A DNA stretch of 64,000 nucleotides from Neurospora crassa OR74A (Eukaryota > Ascomycota > Sordariomycetes > Sordariales > Sordariaceae): assembly GCF_000182925.2 (NCBI RefSeq), contig NC_026505.1, positions 1,488,001-1,552,000 on the forward strand, read 5' to 3'. Numbering within the stretch: the first letter of the stretch is position 1; every line of letters begins with the position of its first letter. The translations under genes and the position numbers were made by a program. The notes under the pieces are model-generated. The model saw only the letters and a list, made by a program, of their open reading frames with translations. It was not told the DNA's origin and did no database searches. Below are positions 1 to 12,107 of this stretch, piece by piece.

Positions 1-1175
1 ACCGTGCTGACTGGTCAGAAAGAACATCCGGGTGCCGCAAAGTGTAGAGAGTACCTGTCCCAAAGCAGCCAATGCTACGACAAGTCGAGGTTACAGTGAC
101 ACACTGAATGAGTGAACTTAACAAAGCTGAGCTTCCATCTCTGGGCTTCCGGTTCGGTTCGTTCAGTTCCCTTTGGAGATCTCGATCAGATTTGCTGCTA
201 CAGCCACTCAATGGCCAGCATCTCCATTCCATCTTTTCGACTTGCGACGGACGGAATCACTCCAGTCCCGGGCTGCTTACCTACCTCTACCGTTCGCTGG
301 CCTTTGCAAAACCTTTCCCCGTGGCTGTCTGTTGAACCCAGAGAAAACGCAATCTCACTCACTCACTCACCCCAACCACGCCGGCCGACTTGTCCGAATC
401 GGTCCCGTGTCCATGTCCATCCCTTCCATCTTCTTTTTTCCTGATTTCGTTCCATCCCGTTTCCTTTCCCCTCTCTCAGTTTGTGATTTGTTGCTGGCTT
501 GGACGAGCCGGTGAGCCACACACCGACTTGGACACTTAATTCCAAACCACAACAACACACCAACCAGCCTCGCCTCCACTTGCCACCACGACGGGATCAG
601 CAACGGCAGTGCAGCATAGGTCTCTTGGGAGTCTAGGCCCGACTATACCTACATACCTTACCTACATGCTACACTACCACACCACTACCACTACCGCTAC
701 CACTACCGCTACTACTACCGCTGCTACTACCACTACTCTCACCACTACCACTACCCATTCACCTCTTGTCGTTTCTACTACCAAGACGACGACTAACCTA
801 CCTAATCATCCGGGTATCACGACGGATTCGCGGCGCCATCTGGATCCTCCTGCCACACCTGCTTGTCTCGTCCATCCCCGACTCCCATCTGAGACCCGGA
901 TCGATTAGCCAGCTGGTCATTTCCTCCTCCAGTTAGATTAGGGTACCTCGCATCAAACAAAGCCAGCCTGTCCTTGTCTACTCAGTCTTTCTAGAAACTT
1001 GATTCAAGAACTACAACTTTCCAAAGACATACCACACACAAGACACCAAGCAAGCACGCAAGCGCATCCAGACCCTTTCCCCCCCCAGACTAGATCGACA
1101 ATAATGCAGGTGTCGCCTTGGGTCCGTCCGATTTCCCCTCGGTAGTCCCTCCTCACCCTCGTACGCGACTTCAAA
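1..1175 (+). promoter_or_regulatory. Upstream region and probable long 5' leader of the Sln1-type kinase gene
   Basis: No gene is supported here. The strand is strongly pyrimidine-rich, with repeated CTACCA/CTACCG units around 665-765 and CA-rich stretches near 1010-1080, which is typical of Neurospora promoters and leaders. The open frames in this stretch are low-complexity Thr-, Ser- or Pro-rich translations. The last 150 bases before the start codon probably belong to the mRNA leader. Confidence 0.5.
1104..1145 (+). promoter_or_regulatory. Possible short upstream ORF before the Sln1 start
   Basis: An ATG at 1104 opens a 13-codon frame that ends in TAG at 1143-1145, 30 bases before the main ATG at 1176. 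If the leader starts upstream of 1104, scanning ribosomes would meet it first, so it could lower translation of the kinase. The frame and spacing are read directly; the regulatory role is inferred. Confidence 0.35.
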
Positions 1176-4100
1176 ATGAGGATCGCAATTAGAGAGCAGC
1201 TTGCGGCCCTTGTCATCTTTGCCGTCCTCCTCTCCCTCGCCATTGTCTCCATCCCCGTATGGATCTTTGTCAACAACTTTGTCATTGGCGTCAAGACGGA
1301 TGGCCTGGCCTTGTCTGCCTCTCTCAAGGCCTCTCGCATCTCTTCCGAAATCGATCTGATCCAGACGGCATGCACCACCATCTCCACACGACTCTTGCTT
1401 CAGCAAGCCTTTGAGGATTTCTATACCAACGAATACTATGGCAATCAAACTGCGGACGTCTGGGAGCAGGCTCTCGAGGATCTGGCCAGCGCGCTTTCCA
1501 CCAGCAACGTGTCGGGTCTATTGCAGGCCAGATTGTATTCTCGCAATACCACCGGTGATCCACGTGGCCTTCTCAACATTACCGGCCAAGATGCCCTGGA
1601 CGACCCTGTCTATCTTCCTTACAGATCCCCAACTGGAGCCGACATCAAACTCGGCGATCCCGACTATGGCTTCCCCCCTATGCTCTACCCAAACATCACA
1701 TACGAGAACAAGAACCTGCCGAGCCCATACAAGGCCAACACCGTTCAATTCTCTGCCAACATATTCCCTGGCGTCTCGTTGAGCAATGGCAGCGAAGGCA
1801 ACGGCATTCTCTTGGGACCGCTTGTGGTCAACGAGTCGTACGCGCTTGTCTCCATCACGGTTCCTGTTCGAGAGAATCAATCTAGCAGGTTCATTCTCGG
1901 CTACATGACTGTGATTGCCAGCGCGAGACAGCTCGTCCAGGTCCAGAGGTCCAACGAGGGCCTGGGCGAGACTGGCGTTGCTCTGTTCATCGGCCCAGTC
2001 AACCCGTGGAACCATTTCAACTCCAAAATGCCTGCCAGCAACCAAACATGGTCTCCGCCCCGTGATGAGTTTGCGAGGACCAACCAGGTTCACTTCCTCC
2101 TACCGCCTGCCCCCCAACCCGGCCAAGAAGACCGCCACAGCGACCACAGCTTCGAGTCCGGTGCCTATGATGCCCCCTTCGATCCGGCGACGTACCAGGC
2201 GGTGCTCGATCTTTTTGTGGAGAAAAACAATCAGACCAACAACGCCACGAGCAAGATCTCGACCAAGAATGAGCAGGGCAAGAAGGTGGCGATTGGCGCT
2301 GCCCGGCCACAAACCTCACTGGTTACCTGGGCGGTGATTGTAGAACAGGACAAGCGAGAGGCGACGGAACCGATCCGTACGCTGAGGAACATACTCTTGG
2401 GTTGCGTGTTTGGTACCGCAGGGCTTGTCCTACTGCTCACCATTCCGTGTGCTCACCTGAGCGTTATGCCGATTCGCCGGCTGAAGGAGGCCACCGAGAA
2501 ATCGATTGCACCACCGGGTTACGAAGATTTGTCCGATTCCGACTATGATGAAGAGAACCCTAGTTCGGGCGGCACCACGTCGGGAAGGTCCGAGAAGAGC
2601 TGGCTCAAAAGTTTGAAGAGGAGGATGCGCAAGTCGAAGAGGGCGAGATTGAGAGCTGCAGCTGCACAGGATGCGCATCGCCATGCTTTCAAGATTCCCG
2701 CCAAGGTGGAGGATAGGAAGCATTACATTACTGACGAGCTGACCGAGCTTACACAAACCTTCAACGAGATGTCGGATGAGCTGCTGAAGCAGTATACTTC
2801 GTTAGACGAGAAGGTGGCTGAACGAACGAGAGAACTCGAAATCAGCAAGAAGGCCGCCGAAGCTGCCAACGAAAGCAAGACGCTGTTTATCGCCAACATT
2901 TCCCACGAATTGAAGACACCCTTGAATGGAATCATGGGCATGTGTGCAGTCTTGATGGAGGAAGACGATGTTCTTCGCATCAAGCAGTCGCTCAAGACGA
3001 TTTACAAATCTGGTAAGCATTCCCGCCCCCTATGTATCCCCTCGGCTTTTCATCAAACTAACCGTGATGATAGGCGACCTTCTGTTGCATTTACTCGAGG
3101 ATCTCCTCAGTTTCTCCAAAAATCAAATCGGTCAACAAGTCAGCCTGGAAGAGAGAGAGTTCAGGCTTGGTGAGATAAGATCCCAAATGCTGGCTATCTT
3201 TGACAAGCAGATCCGCGAGAACAAGATCACCTTCACCGTTAGCTTTGTCGGCACCGACATCCTCGAGAGCAGTCCCGAGCGACGCAGCGGCATCGACAAG
3301 CGGCTTCCCGCCCTTGGGCCTCCCGGTGTAGGCCGTCTTAAGGACATGTGTCTCTGGGGCGACCAGCACCGTATCCTCCAAGTCATCATCAACTTGGTTA
3401 GCAACAGCCTAAAATTCACTCCGGCAGGTGGGAGAGTCGAGTTGAGGATACGCTGCGTCGGCGAGATGGAACAAACCCATAACCAAAGCAGGTCTTCGTC
3501 GTTATCCAAGAACTCGCATCGTCCAGGTCGGTCTCGCCATAGGCTAGGCTCGGGATCAAGGGACTCGCAATCTTCCAAGGGAGCGCCGCACTCGCCGAAT
3601 CTGAACCAGAGTAGTGGTACTGCGCTTTCCATCAACCCCATGGACCCCAAGTCGCCTCATGTGCACATCAGGGAACGATCACCAACCCCTCCGCCACCGA
3701 ATGCCAAGACGTTTATGTTCGAGTTCGAGGTGGAAGATACCGGTCCGGGTATTGCGGAGCATATGCAGCAAAAGATCTTCGAGCCTTTTGTTCAGGGCGA
3801 TCTGGGTCTGAGCAAAAAATTTGGTGGTACCGGTTTGGGTCTCAGTATCTGCTCCCAGTTAGCCACCATCATGGGAGGCACGATTGGGCTCAAGAGTACT
3901 GTTGGTGTCGGAACGACGTTTACGATGCGGATACCGTTGAAATATGTCAGGGATCGGTAAGCCGTCCATTGCCTCTGATTGTTAAACGTAAGCTAACACA
4001 ACTTAGCGCCTCGTCCACAGCATCCAGCTCCCTAGCCTCCCGCCCACCCTCTGCCGGCTCTCTCGACGGCGAAACCATCCGCAACCCCCTCCCCAAGCAA

Positions 4101-5087
4101 TCCACCATCGACATCCACCGCAGTCACTCCCACGGCCACAGCCACAGTCACAACCACGGGCACGACCAACACTCAACCGCCCCACCCGCCGCCGCGTCCG
4201 TCCTCGACACTCAACCCCGTCTTGTCGGTCTCTCGCAACCCTTCTTCGCCACTACCCCCACCACCTCCGGCGACGTCGACGACAAAATGGCTGCCATCGA
4301 CCGCGCCATGGCCGCCAAACAACTGCAGCAATCCTCCTCCGGCCCCGGCAAGCTCCGCGTCCTGGTAGCTGATGACAACAGCACCAACGTGGAAGTCGTT
4401 TCGCGCTTGCTCAAGCTCGAAGAAGTCTACGACGTGACCATTGCAAAAGACGGACAAGAAGCCTACGATTTGGTGAAAGCCAACATGGAGCACAACCTAC
4501 AGTTTGACGTGATCTTCATGGACATTCAGATGCCGAACCTGGACGGATTGCAGTCAACGAGGCTCATTAGACAAATGGGGTATAGTGCACCTATTGTGGC
4601 GCTGACGGCCTTTTCGGAGGAAAGTAATGTCAAGGAGTGCATGGAGAGCGGCATGGACGAATTTCTGAGTAAACCGATTCGCAGACCAGCGCTGAAGCAG
4701 GTGCTGAAAAAGTTTGCGACGATTTATGAGGAGCAGGGCGAGACAGAGACTGTGCCATCGGTTACGACGGGGAGTATGAAGGGGGAGAAGAAGGATGAAA
4801 AGGTGGAGAAGAAGGACAAGAAAGAGGGGAGGGAATGGAAGGGTATGAAGGATGGAAAGGGCGATGGCAGTTTGGTCAATGGAACAATCACCCCGAAAAC
4901 GGCTAGCAGTACTACTGTTGCTGCGACGATGACGAATGGGTCGGCTATGACTGGGCCAACCACGATGATGAATGGGGCGCCGATGAGGCCGAAGCCGGTG
5001 GATGTTTACTCTGATGAACCGTCGCCGAAGACAATGTCGAAAAGTGATGGGGCAGCTAAGGGGGATTATCTCAAGCGCGGGAGGTAA
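1176..5087 (+). CDS. sln1: Sln1-type hybrid sensor histidine kinase (osmosensing two-component system)
   Basis: This is a membrane osmosensor kinase of the Sln1 type, which feeds a phosphorelay into the HOG-type MAPK pathway. Exons by eye are 1176-3012, 3074-3956 and 4007-5087; the two introns have GTAAGC donors, and the phases join to 1266 residues, close to yeast Sln1. Residues 9-35 form a first membrane span. A long extracellular region with several N-x-S/T sites follows, then a second span at about 405-427 with a HAMP-like segment interrupted by a basic, Ser-rich insert. A coiled coil leads into the HisKA box [12 protein letters not shown], with the phospho-acceptor His at 577. The HATPase domain, carrying a Ser/Pro-rich insert, shows its DTGPGI and GGTGLGLSI boxes. 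A His-rich linker ([14 protein letters not shown]) precedes a receiver domain with phospho-acceptor Asp at about 1079 ([11 protein letters not shown]). The tail is Lys-rich low complexity. Assignment to Sln1 rests on this domain order. Confidence 0.93.
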
Positions 5088-6165
5088 CGGACTCGCCTCG
5101 AACGGTTCACATCCAGGCTTTTACTAGGAAGCCGTTGTTTTCGATGACCTACGTGGGTCATTTTATTCTTTACAACAAGTAATGTGTTTTAACTGTGGGA
5201 TTTTACGTTTGGAATGGGCGCTTTATGAAATTGGGAAAGCGAGTGAGCAAGCGAAAGTATCGGCATGGCGAGGCGTTTGGGTCTTTTGGGTTTCCTCGAA
5301 CGATACACGATATACATGGTTCGGCGAGTTTTGGCGTTATGTTTCTCTGATGTTTCACCCAAGCTTTTTGAAGCTGTTTCATTTACGCAGGTTATAATAC
5401 CCTACTTTCTTTTTTCTTCTTGCTTCTTCGTCTAGCCCTTTTTTTTCATTTACTTGCCGTGTTTTCACTTCCAACTGTGGGATAACAAAAGTTTGGGCTT
5501 TCCTTCTATTAGTTCTCTTTTCTCATCAGGAGGGATCGATCTCATCTACGGGAAGCAAGGAATAGTTTCGACTTTTCTGCGAGGTCGGTTTCTTTCCTAG
5601 CGGGGCATTGGTCGTCCAGTCAGCTGAAGCTTCATTAGAGGAGGGAGTGAACAACACAGAATGTACACATACATGACATGTACGGGACTGATATGCACAC
5701 ACACAGACATACATCACTACAAACACCAAGAAGTATTTACCCCGTGAGAATGTAATGATAGAAATGTAATTTTGATGGGAAGCTGGGAACGACGAAAGGA
5801 GTAATACAAAGCAACAACCAATGAAACAAATGAATGCTCCAACGAAATCGGTCATAATATGCGCCGTGATTCATTCACTGTCGTGATTCTTAATTAAGAA
5901 GGATGTGAAAGGATAATCCGTTACACGGCCGCCAAAGTTGCAGGTTGGCGTGGCGTTCTCTTATGTATGTTCCACGTCCCACGTCGGATGTTATTATGAA
6001 AAGGAGCGGAATTCGTGAACAAGAAGAAGACATTGATTGATCGATTGCCTAAAATCGAAGCTGGACGAACCAAGGGATTGAGCATCATGTGTAGGAGAGA
6101 ATGGATGACGATGAATAAATGAATGGCGTTGAGTCAGAAAGGTCAAGAACATGGCATACAAAGGG

Positions 6166-6363
6166 GAAAAAAAAGGAAAAAAAAAGGTGTTTAAAGATTA
6201 AGAAAGAAAATTTGAGAGAGAAAGAAGAAGATAGAAGAAAGATAAAACAAAAGACGAAGATATATAAAAAAAAAAAAAAAGAAGGAAAGTAGGTGTAAGA
6301 AACTAGTAAAAAAAGACTAAAAAGGAAAAAGAGAATAGAAAGAGAAAAAAAGGAAAGGGGGTG
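6166..6363 (+). repeat. Polypurine tract
   Basis: About 200 bases are almost wholly A and G, with long A runs broken by GG, GA and GAAG, and very few pyrimidines. It runs directly into the AAC microsatellite. Mirror-like purine tracts of this kind can form triplex DNA or act as poor nucleosome substrates, but no role is shown here. Confidence 0.75.

Positions 6364-6460
<97 letters not shown>
6364..6460 (+). repeat. (AAC)n microsatellite, about 32 units
   Basis: A perfect trinucleotide run of about 97 bases, the longest simple repeat in the window. It lies outside any coding frame, in the spacer downstream of the Sln1-type gene. It is likely to vary in length between strains. Confidence 0.97.
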
Positions 6461-6697
6461 GGGTCAAGAAGACGGTACCATAGTCCGGGAGACTAGGTAC
6501 GCAATAGATTAAATCAGCAGGTGAACAAACTAACTGTATCTAGCTATCTATGGTACTAACTGAATCTGGGATATATACGTACCTCTATACATACCTAGGT
6601 AGGTTTTTGCAAAAGCTTTTCTTTCTTTCTTTCTATCTATCTAAGAAGTATTTAATCACTTTATTTACTTACCTACCTTACCTAGTAAGACCCGATC

Positions 6698-6765
6698 TAA
6701 CCCAACCTGACTTGACCTAACCTGACCTAACCTGACCCAACCTGACCCAACCTGACCTACTAAGG
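6698..6765 (+). repeat. Degenerate tandem repeat of a ten-base CCTGACCTAA-like unit
   Basis: The motif AACCTGACCTAACCTGACC and close variants recur about six times in tandem, with C/T changes between units. It resembles a decayed minisatellite. It is not the Neurospora telomere repeat (TTAGGG), although both share a CCTAAC-like element. Confidence 0.75.
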
Positions 6766-7591
6766 GACGGACACCCTTCAGCATTCCCATTCTCCAACCA
6801 AGCAAGCAAGCAAGCCCTACCCCACAGGGCAAACAAATCTACACAATTACAGTCTCTACCTACTGTACTGTTACCTGGTTTTCTTAGTTAGGATCGGTAG
6901 GTACCTAGGTAGATATAGTCCTCATCGCGCCAGGCGTGGTTTGTGCATAGGTTGGCACCTAGGTACCTCTGGGTATCTAGGTACCTAGATGAATAGCGAT
7001 CGACAGCTGCGGTGCCCCGGCTGCATGATACTACCTATCTAGGTATTTTGCTGACTGTAATTAACATGGCAACAAGTTAGAGGTATATATATTATTATGT
7101 CGAGAAGAAAGTCTACCCGTAATACCCAACATCCGATGAAGAATTCCAAGTTTATAGAGCACGAGAGCAGCGAGAACGGGGGACGACAGGAGTTCTTGTG
7201 TCATAAGGTGGAGCTAGTTTTATATAAGCAAGTAGTAATGTAATGATGAAGGGAGACAACGGAGAAGATGAATACAATGTGAGAAGATGTAGTAATCATA
7301 AAAGAATCACTATTTGACCAATGTGTAGCTTCTTTTTAGGTACAGACCATCCATCATCCATGGAGGTAAATAGTATAAAGTACGTGTGTCAGGAGTTGAA
7401 ACCACTAGCTGAGGTACTTACCTACCTACTACCTATTAACACAGCCAGTCTTTTCATAGAAAGTATGTAACAAAGAAAGCAAGAAGAGCAGCAGCAGCAA
7501 CAAACGCGCTACGCCATGCCATCCATTGCCATGCCATGCCCATGAACAAACAACACCCACACCCATACACACATCCCCCAAAGAACTACTA

Positions 7592-10500
7592 CTACTGCAA
7601 GAGAATAGACTCCTTATCCAAAACTCCAAACAGCCCCTCAATCTCCCTCGCCACCTCGCTCAGCTCCTCCGCCACTTGCCCCGTCACCAGCGCATAAGCA
7701 TAAAGCAGGGCATAGTCGCGTTCCTCCACCGTGACATGCGCCAACGGATTATCGTTGTTGTTGTTGTCAATGTTAATAATGTTGCCGCCGCCACTGCCGT
7801 TCTCCAAGCTATCAATGCTTCCCCTCAGGCTATTATTCCAGCTTCCATCCGCTCCCTGTCCGAAACTGGACGCGGCAGTGACATAGCTATTGGCTCGTCC
7901 AGCTGCCGTCGTTACGGAGTCTCGGTCTCGGTCTCCGTCGACGCTGATGCTTTGTAGAGTACGGCAAGGCATATGTTCCTTTCTGAACCGAAAGATTTTC
8001 GCCAGGAGCTTGTCGCGCTGACCTAGCACAGATGGGATGGCGTCCGTGAGCGGGTATTCCAGCATGAGTGAGGAAGCCAAAACCTGGAAGACATGGCAGA
8101 TGCGGTCGCAGAGGGCTTTCCTCTCTTCAGCCGTGTACAGCAACAAAGCTCGTTCGCCCTCGGTCAGATGGCCCCTGCGTTGCGTAACGAGGGACATCGC
8201 GTAGAAGGCATCGAGCAGGCGGTTGGCGCACTGCATCAGTCTGCCGGCCTGGGCGGCGGGGAAGGGGCCGCGCAGCTCGAACTCGGAGGCGGCACTGGCG
8301 CGGAGGGCGTCGAGGCGGGTGGCGTATTTCTTGAGGGCGGTCATCTCGCCGGATTTTAGGTAGGAGCGGCTGCAGTCGCTTCTGAGCAGGATGGCTAGGG
8401 GACCGCGCTTCCAAATCAGACCCATTTGGAGGTAGAGCATGCTCAGACCTTGCTGGAATTTCTTGCGGGCAGAGATGGGCCAGATCAGACGGCAGACGAT
8501 CAGGCCCCAGAGGATGCCGGCGGTAACGGCGATGAACCGGTGCCAGACGATTTCGCCGATGATGGGGTGCATACCCCCTTCGTCGTCATCGTCGTCATCG
8601 ACCTTTTGGGAAAGGGAGTATGCGTAGAGGGTTGAGACGTTGTAGGCGAGCAAGGTGATGCGTCCCAGGGGAGCTTGGCCACGTGCTATCATCATCCAGA
8701 AACTCCAAAAGGCCATCAGCCAGCCGAGGACGATCAGCCCCAAAGCATTGCCTTGGGTGACGTTCCAGTTCACATAGGCTGCTCCTGCGCCAATCATAGT
8801 CCCGAGGAACCTAGCCCAACCAGTAGTGTTGGCTGCGCCCACGGTCATGGAACAGACGATCATGAAGGAGAGGAAACCCCATTCGCCTCGCCAGTGCTGA
8901 TAGGTGTCTCTCGTCTGGGGAATGAAGGCATTCATGGCCCATAGGATGGCACCGATACCGACCTTGAGACCGAAGCGAACATCGTCTCTGGCAAGCCTCC
9001 TCATAAACCGAAGCAGTTTTTGAGACAGCGTCGCCACGACCCTACTCGACTGGCTTTTGGCTGCCTCCCAGTTATACGTGTCCCTTCGTTGGACCATGGA
9101 ATCAGGGATACCCTTGGGGATGGCTGTCTTCTTGATCGGCCTGATCAAGCCCTCTTGCTCCTCCGGCACCTGGTTGTATGGCAGGGCAGGAAAGAACCGA
9201 CTATGGTGATGTTTGCTCCTCCACCAGACAAGCCAGTGCCAGCTACGCCTTTTGAATTGGCTCTCATGCTTCAGGTCATCCAGCACATCCAGATACTTTT
9301 GCATCTCCTCGGCAAAGGATTGCAAGCTGAAACTGAAGTGGCCGCACGCCGCCGCAACTTCTTCAAAGTCAGCTTGTATCTGTTCCGATCTCGTCCGATC
9401 CATCTCGAGGTGCTTGTACAACTCATGGAGGGCCTTAGCTCTCGCATCGTTGAAGAGACCCAGAGCATCAGTCAGACTCTGGCGGAACTGGTCATTAATC
9501 ATGATTTCGTACTTTGGGGCAGATCCAAAAGGCGGATCGCGAAGCACTTCGGAGAGTGTATAGGCCAGTGACTTCATCGAAGGCCCCAAGAGCGCAATAA
9601 AAAGCTCGAAAATTTCTCCAGAGTTGCGGAATGACGGTACAGTCGACACATCAGAGCGGCGTGTATCGCTTTTAGGTGGAACTCTATCATCATCTTCATC
9701 ATCACCTTCGTCAGAAGCCTCCCGAATAGCTTGCAAGACAAGTGACCGGTCTTTGCCACTTTTGAGGATAGTGGATGCCGCCCGCTGCATTCTGGGTGAC
9801 AAAGGCGGCTGATCGGCCTGTTCGAACGACTCCTTCAGTAGGGCGAACTGTGTGTTAGCTGCGCTTCTGAGTCCGCCAATTGACTGAGCGAGGGTCTCCA
9901 TGGACTTGACCACCGCTCTATCAAGCTGGTATATCTTTTCCTGGCCTAAAAAGTACCGCTCGAACTTTGCCTCACGCAGATTCTTGGTCAGTTGCGGGTA
10001 AGCTGACTGGTACGCAGCTGATGCGGCATTGAACTCTTTGGAAAGAAGCTCATCTTCGGCCCCGCTGAGGAAACCATGAGTGATCATAGCAAGCATATCT
10101 CCCAGGGCAGTGGAGGTCTTGGTCATGGACTGTCGGAGTAAGTGCACGGCAGAAACGCGCCACACAAGCAGATTGACCACGGTAGTGGTGGTGATGCCCA
10201 TGGCGAGCATCTTGAGGATTTGTATAATCTTTTGGTTGGAGAAGACGCTTGTAAGCACAGCCGTCTCCTTGGTGACAACACCAATGATGGCAAGCGAGGC
10301 CAAGGTAGAGCCCACATTGACCAGCGGGTTGTTCATGGTCTGCTTAAGCCAGCCGATGAAGCCAAACCCGCCACCAATGAAGACGACCAGAACCAGGGTG
10401 TGGGCCAGAGCAGGATTGCCCCAGACATTGCCAAAGAGAACCGAGGTGCACATGGACAGGATGGACACCACCTGCGCGTAAGCCACGGCAACGATAGCAA

Positions 10501-11082
10501 TGAGAATAGCCTCTATCATGGAGCCAGCGGACCTCGCCGGGTGAAAATAGACCGTGATGGTCGCGACTACATGCTTGCCGTCCGGTTTGCCGAGGAAGTC
10601 GGAAATCGGAGCCAAGAAGGTGGCTAGACTGGCAATCGTGTAGGCCAGAGTACACTTGAGCACTCCTCGGCCGGTGGGGGAGTTCAGCCACTGGAAGCCT
10701 CGGACCACACCGGCTCGCAGGTTATGCGCCACGGCATGGGAGCGTTCTGAGAGGGACTGCTGGTCCGAGAAGACGGGTAGTATGGCCGTGTTCGCGGAGG
10801 TGCCATTTCCGTTGAGGGCGGCCTGGACGCTTCTCCTCCGCAGTGGCAGCCGAAGAGTAAAGGTGCGCCGAAATCGCTCGCCTGTCGAAGGTTCAATAAA
10901 GGTACCAACGCGCAGTTTCTGTATTTCCGAGACCTGTCAGAGCCGCAGACGGGATATACCAGGCATATGTATGAAGCATGCAGGAAGGGGAGAAAGAAAA
11001 AAATCCCCAAAAAAAAGGTGGAACAAACGCTTCTCTTAGAGACCCTGCGACCGGCAGGAGGACCCTGAGGATAAGGTGCCAT
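7592..11082 (-). CDS. BRE4/DUF2421-type multi-spanning membrane protein (FUSC-like, aromatic-acid-exporter fold)
   Basis: This is a large integral membrane protein of the fungal family with an N-terminal six-span 'ER transporter' domain and a C-terminal DUF2421 domain, like yeast Bre4 (brefeldin A sensitivity). The main exon, 7592-10933, is open upstream without an ATG until a stop, so a first exon is needed. An ATG at 11082 gives 18 codons (MAPYPQGPPAGRRVSKRS), then a GTTTGT donor and a CAG acceptor, in matching phase, for a total of 1131 residues. Hydrophobic spans cluster in two blocks, at roughly residues 90-280 and 670-840 (for example VGIGAILWAMNAFIP and GFLSFMIVCSMTVGAANTTG). A long cytosolic region with Asp/Glu-rich stretches separates them. 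The N-terminal exon is the weaker part of the model, because the donor is not the best consensus and no strong branch point is visible. The transported substrate is unknown. Confidence 0.85.
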
Positions 11083-12107
11083 ATTGTTTGACGGAGACAA
11101 GACACGAGGATGATGACACAGGAGCTCTCAAGGAGACTCTCTCTCAAGTTGGTTTACGCTCCCGATTCAGATTCTTAAAGCGCATATTCGGCGCTGTCTT
11201 TTCGAAGCAGGGGAAACAGATACAATTAGAGGAGGCAAGGACTTGGAGGGAGTGCGATAGGTAGGTACGGATTCTTAGGAAGAAGTCGATGAACGGAAAC
11301 AAGGAGTAATAAAAATGTCTTGCGACGTTAGGTAAAGATGAAGGCGGCGACTCGCGCCCATGAGGAGTTGAAGTTGATTGGTTGAAGAAGCTAAAGTGAA
11401 GCAAACTCATGACCCGTTCCGGCGCCATTCAGCGGTTGGGTAAGCTCGTCCGTCCCGCCGCTGCTCATTCGCACTTGCCATACTTCTTGCCATGTCGTGT
11501 ATGGTAGTGTGAAGCAGGCAACTGGAAGACATCGAGCAATTGATCCATGTCTTGGACCATCATGATGATCTGAAGTCCGGAGTTGGAGTTAAGGTAGGTA
11601 GTCCATCATTTATTTGTTGGATTATAATTATATATTCCTGTAACCTTCTCGCCCCTTATCACGGATGACGTCCTACGCTACAATTCTGCAAAAGTAAATA
11701 AAATGTAAACCTAACCGAAACAAGTACTTTCCTTACTTGACAGCGGGGTTCTTGGCGGTGAAGCGGGGGGTGGTGAACTTCGAGCTGTTAGCAATTGTTA
11801 TAGGTGGTAATGCGCTGTAGTGTAATGATAACGTATCGGCGATAAGTCATCGTCAAACACAATGGGACCCGACTTGGAAACCAAACATCACTGGTGCCCG
11901 CCGATTATCACGACTTTCTATTCTGTCTTGGCGCCTCAGCCGCAAATAAACAACGCCAAGAGCTCATAAAAACAGACACCACAGGACTGACAGACTGGCT
12001 GGCTGGCTTCGAATCTCACAGTACATATAACAGCTACTTGGGATATTTATTTACATCCCACTCAAACAAAAAAAAACCACCAAAGGATTCCGGGCAACCG
12101 CCTTCTT
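11083..12107. other. Divergent promoter region between the BRE4-like and HAD genes
   Basis: About one kilobase lies between two divergently transcribed genes. It contains AT-rich stretches near 11610-11720 and one short coding-like segment at 11733-11784, listed separately. Nothing else looks coding. Confidence 0.5.
11733..11784 (-). other. Candidate orphan terminal exon
   Basis: On the minus strand, a TTGCTAACAG acceptor with a good branch point is followed by codons reading SKFTTPRFTAKNPAVK and then TAA. Nearly every codon ends in C or G (TTC ACC ACC CCC CGC TTC ACC GCC AAG AAC CCC), as in highly expressed Neurospora genes, while the flanks are AT-rich. I could not find a convincing upstream exon or ATG in the 320 bases before the next gene. 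It may be the last exon of a small gene, a relic, or chance. Confidence 0.3.

Larger units (their letters stand above)
5088..7591. other. Long gene-free spacer between two convergent genes
   Basis: This 2.5 kb stretch separates the 3' ends of the Sln1-type gene and the BRE4-like gene. It holds the two 3' untranslated regions, a purine-rich block, an AAC microsatellite, a degenerate ten-base repeat and many ACCTAGGT-type palindromes. I see no open frame with coding-like codon use. Confidence 0.7.

Noticed and set aside
609-908. 99-codon Thr-rich frame in the Sln1 leader
   Set aside because: It simply translates CTACCA/CTACCG simple repeats; no domain and no normal codon use.
5526-5855. Minus-strand frame with a hydrophobic start
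   Set aside because: Codon use is AT-biased, with no similarity and no splice partners; it lies in probable 3' sequence.
6698-6765. Interstitial telomere sequence
   Set aside because: The unit is ten bases with CCTGACC, not the TTAGGG hexamer; only superficially similar.
7526-7957. Plus-strand frame of 143 codons over the 3' end of the BRE4-like gene
   Set aside because: It is antisense to clear coding sequence, with low-complexity Val and Ser runs coded by repeats; a shadow frame.
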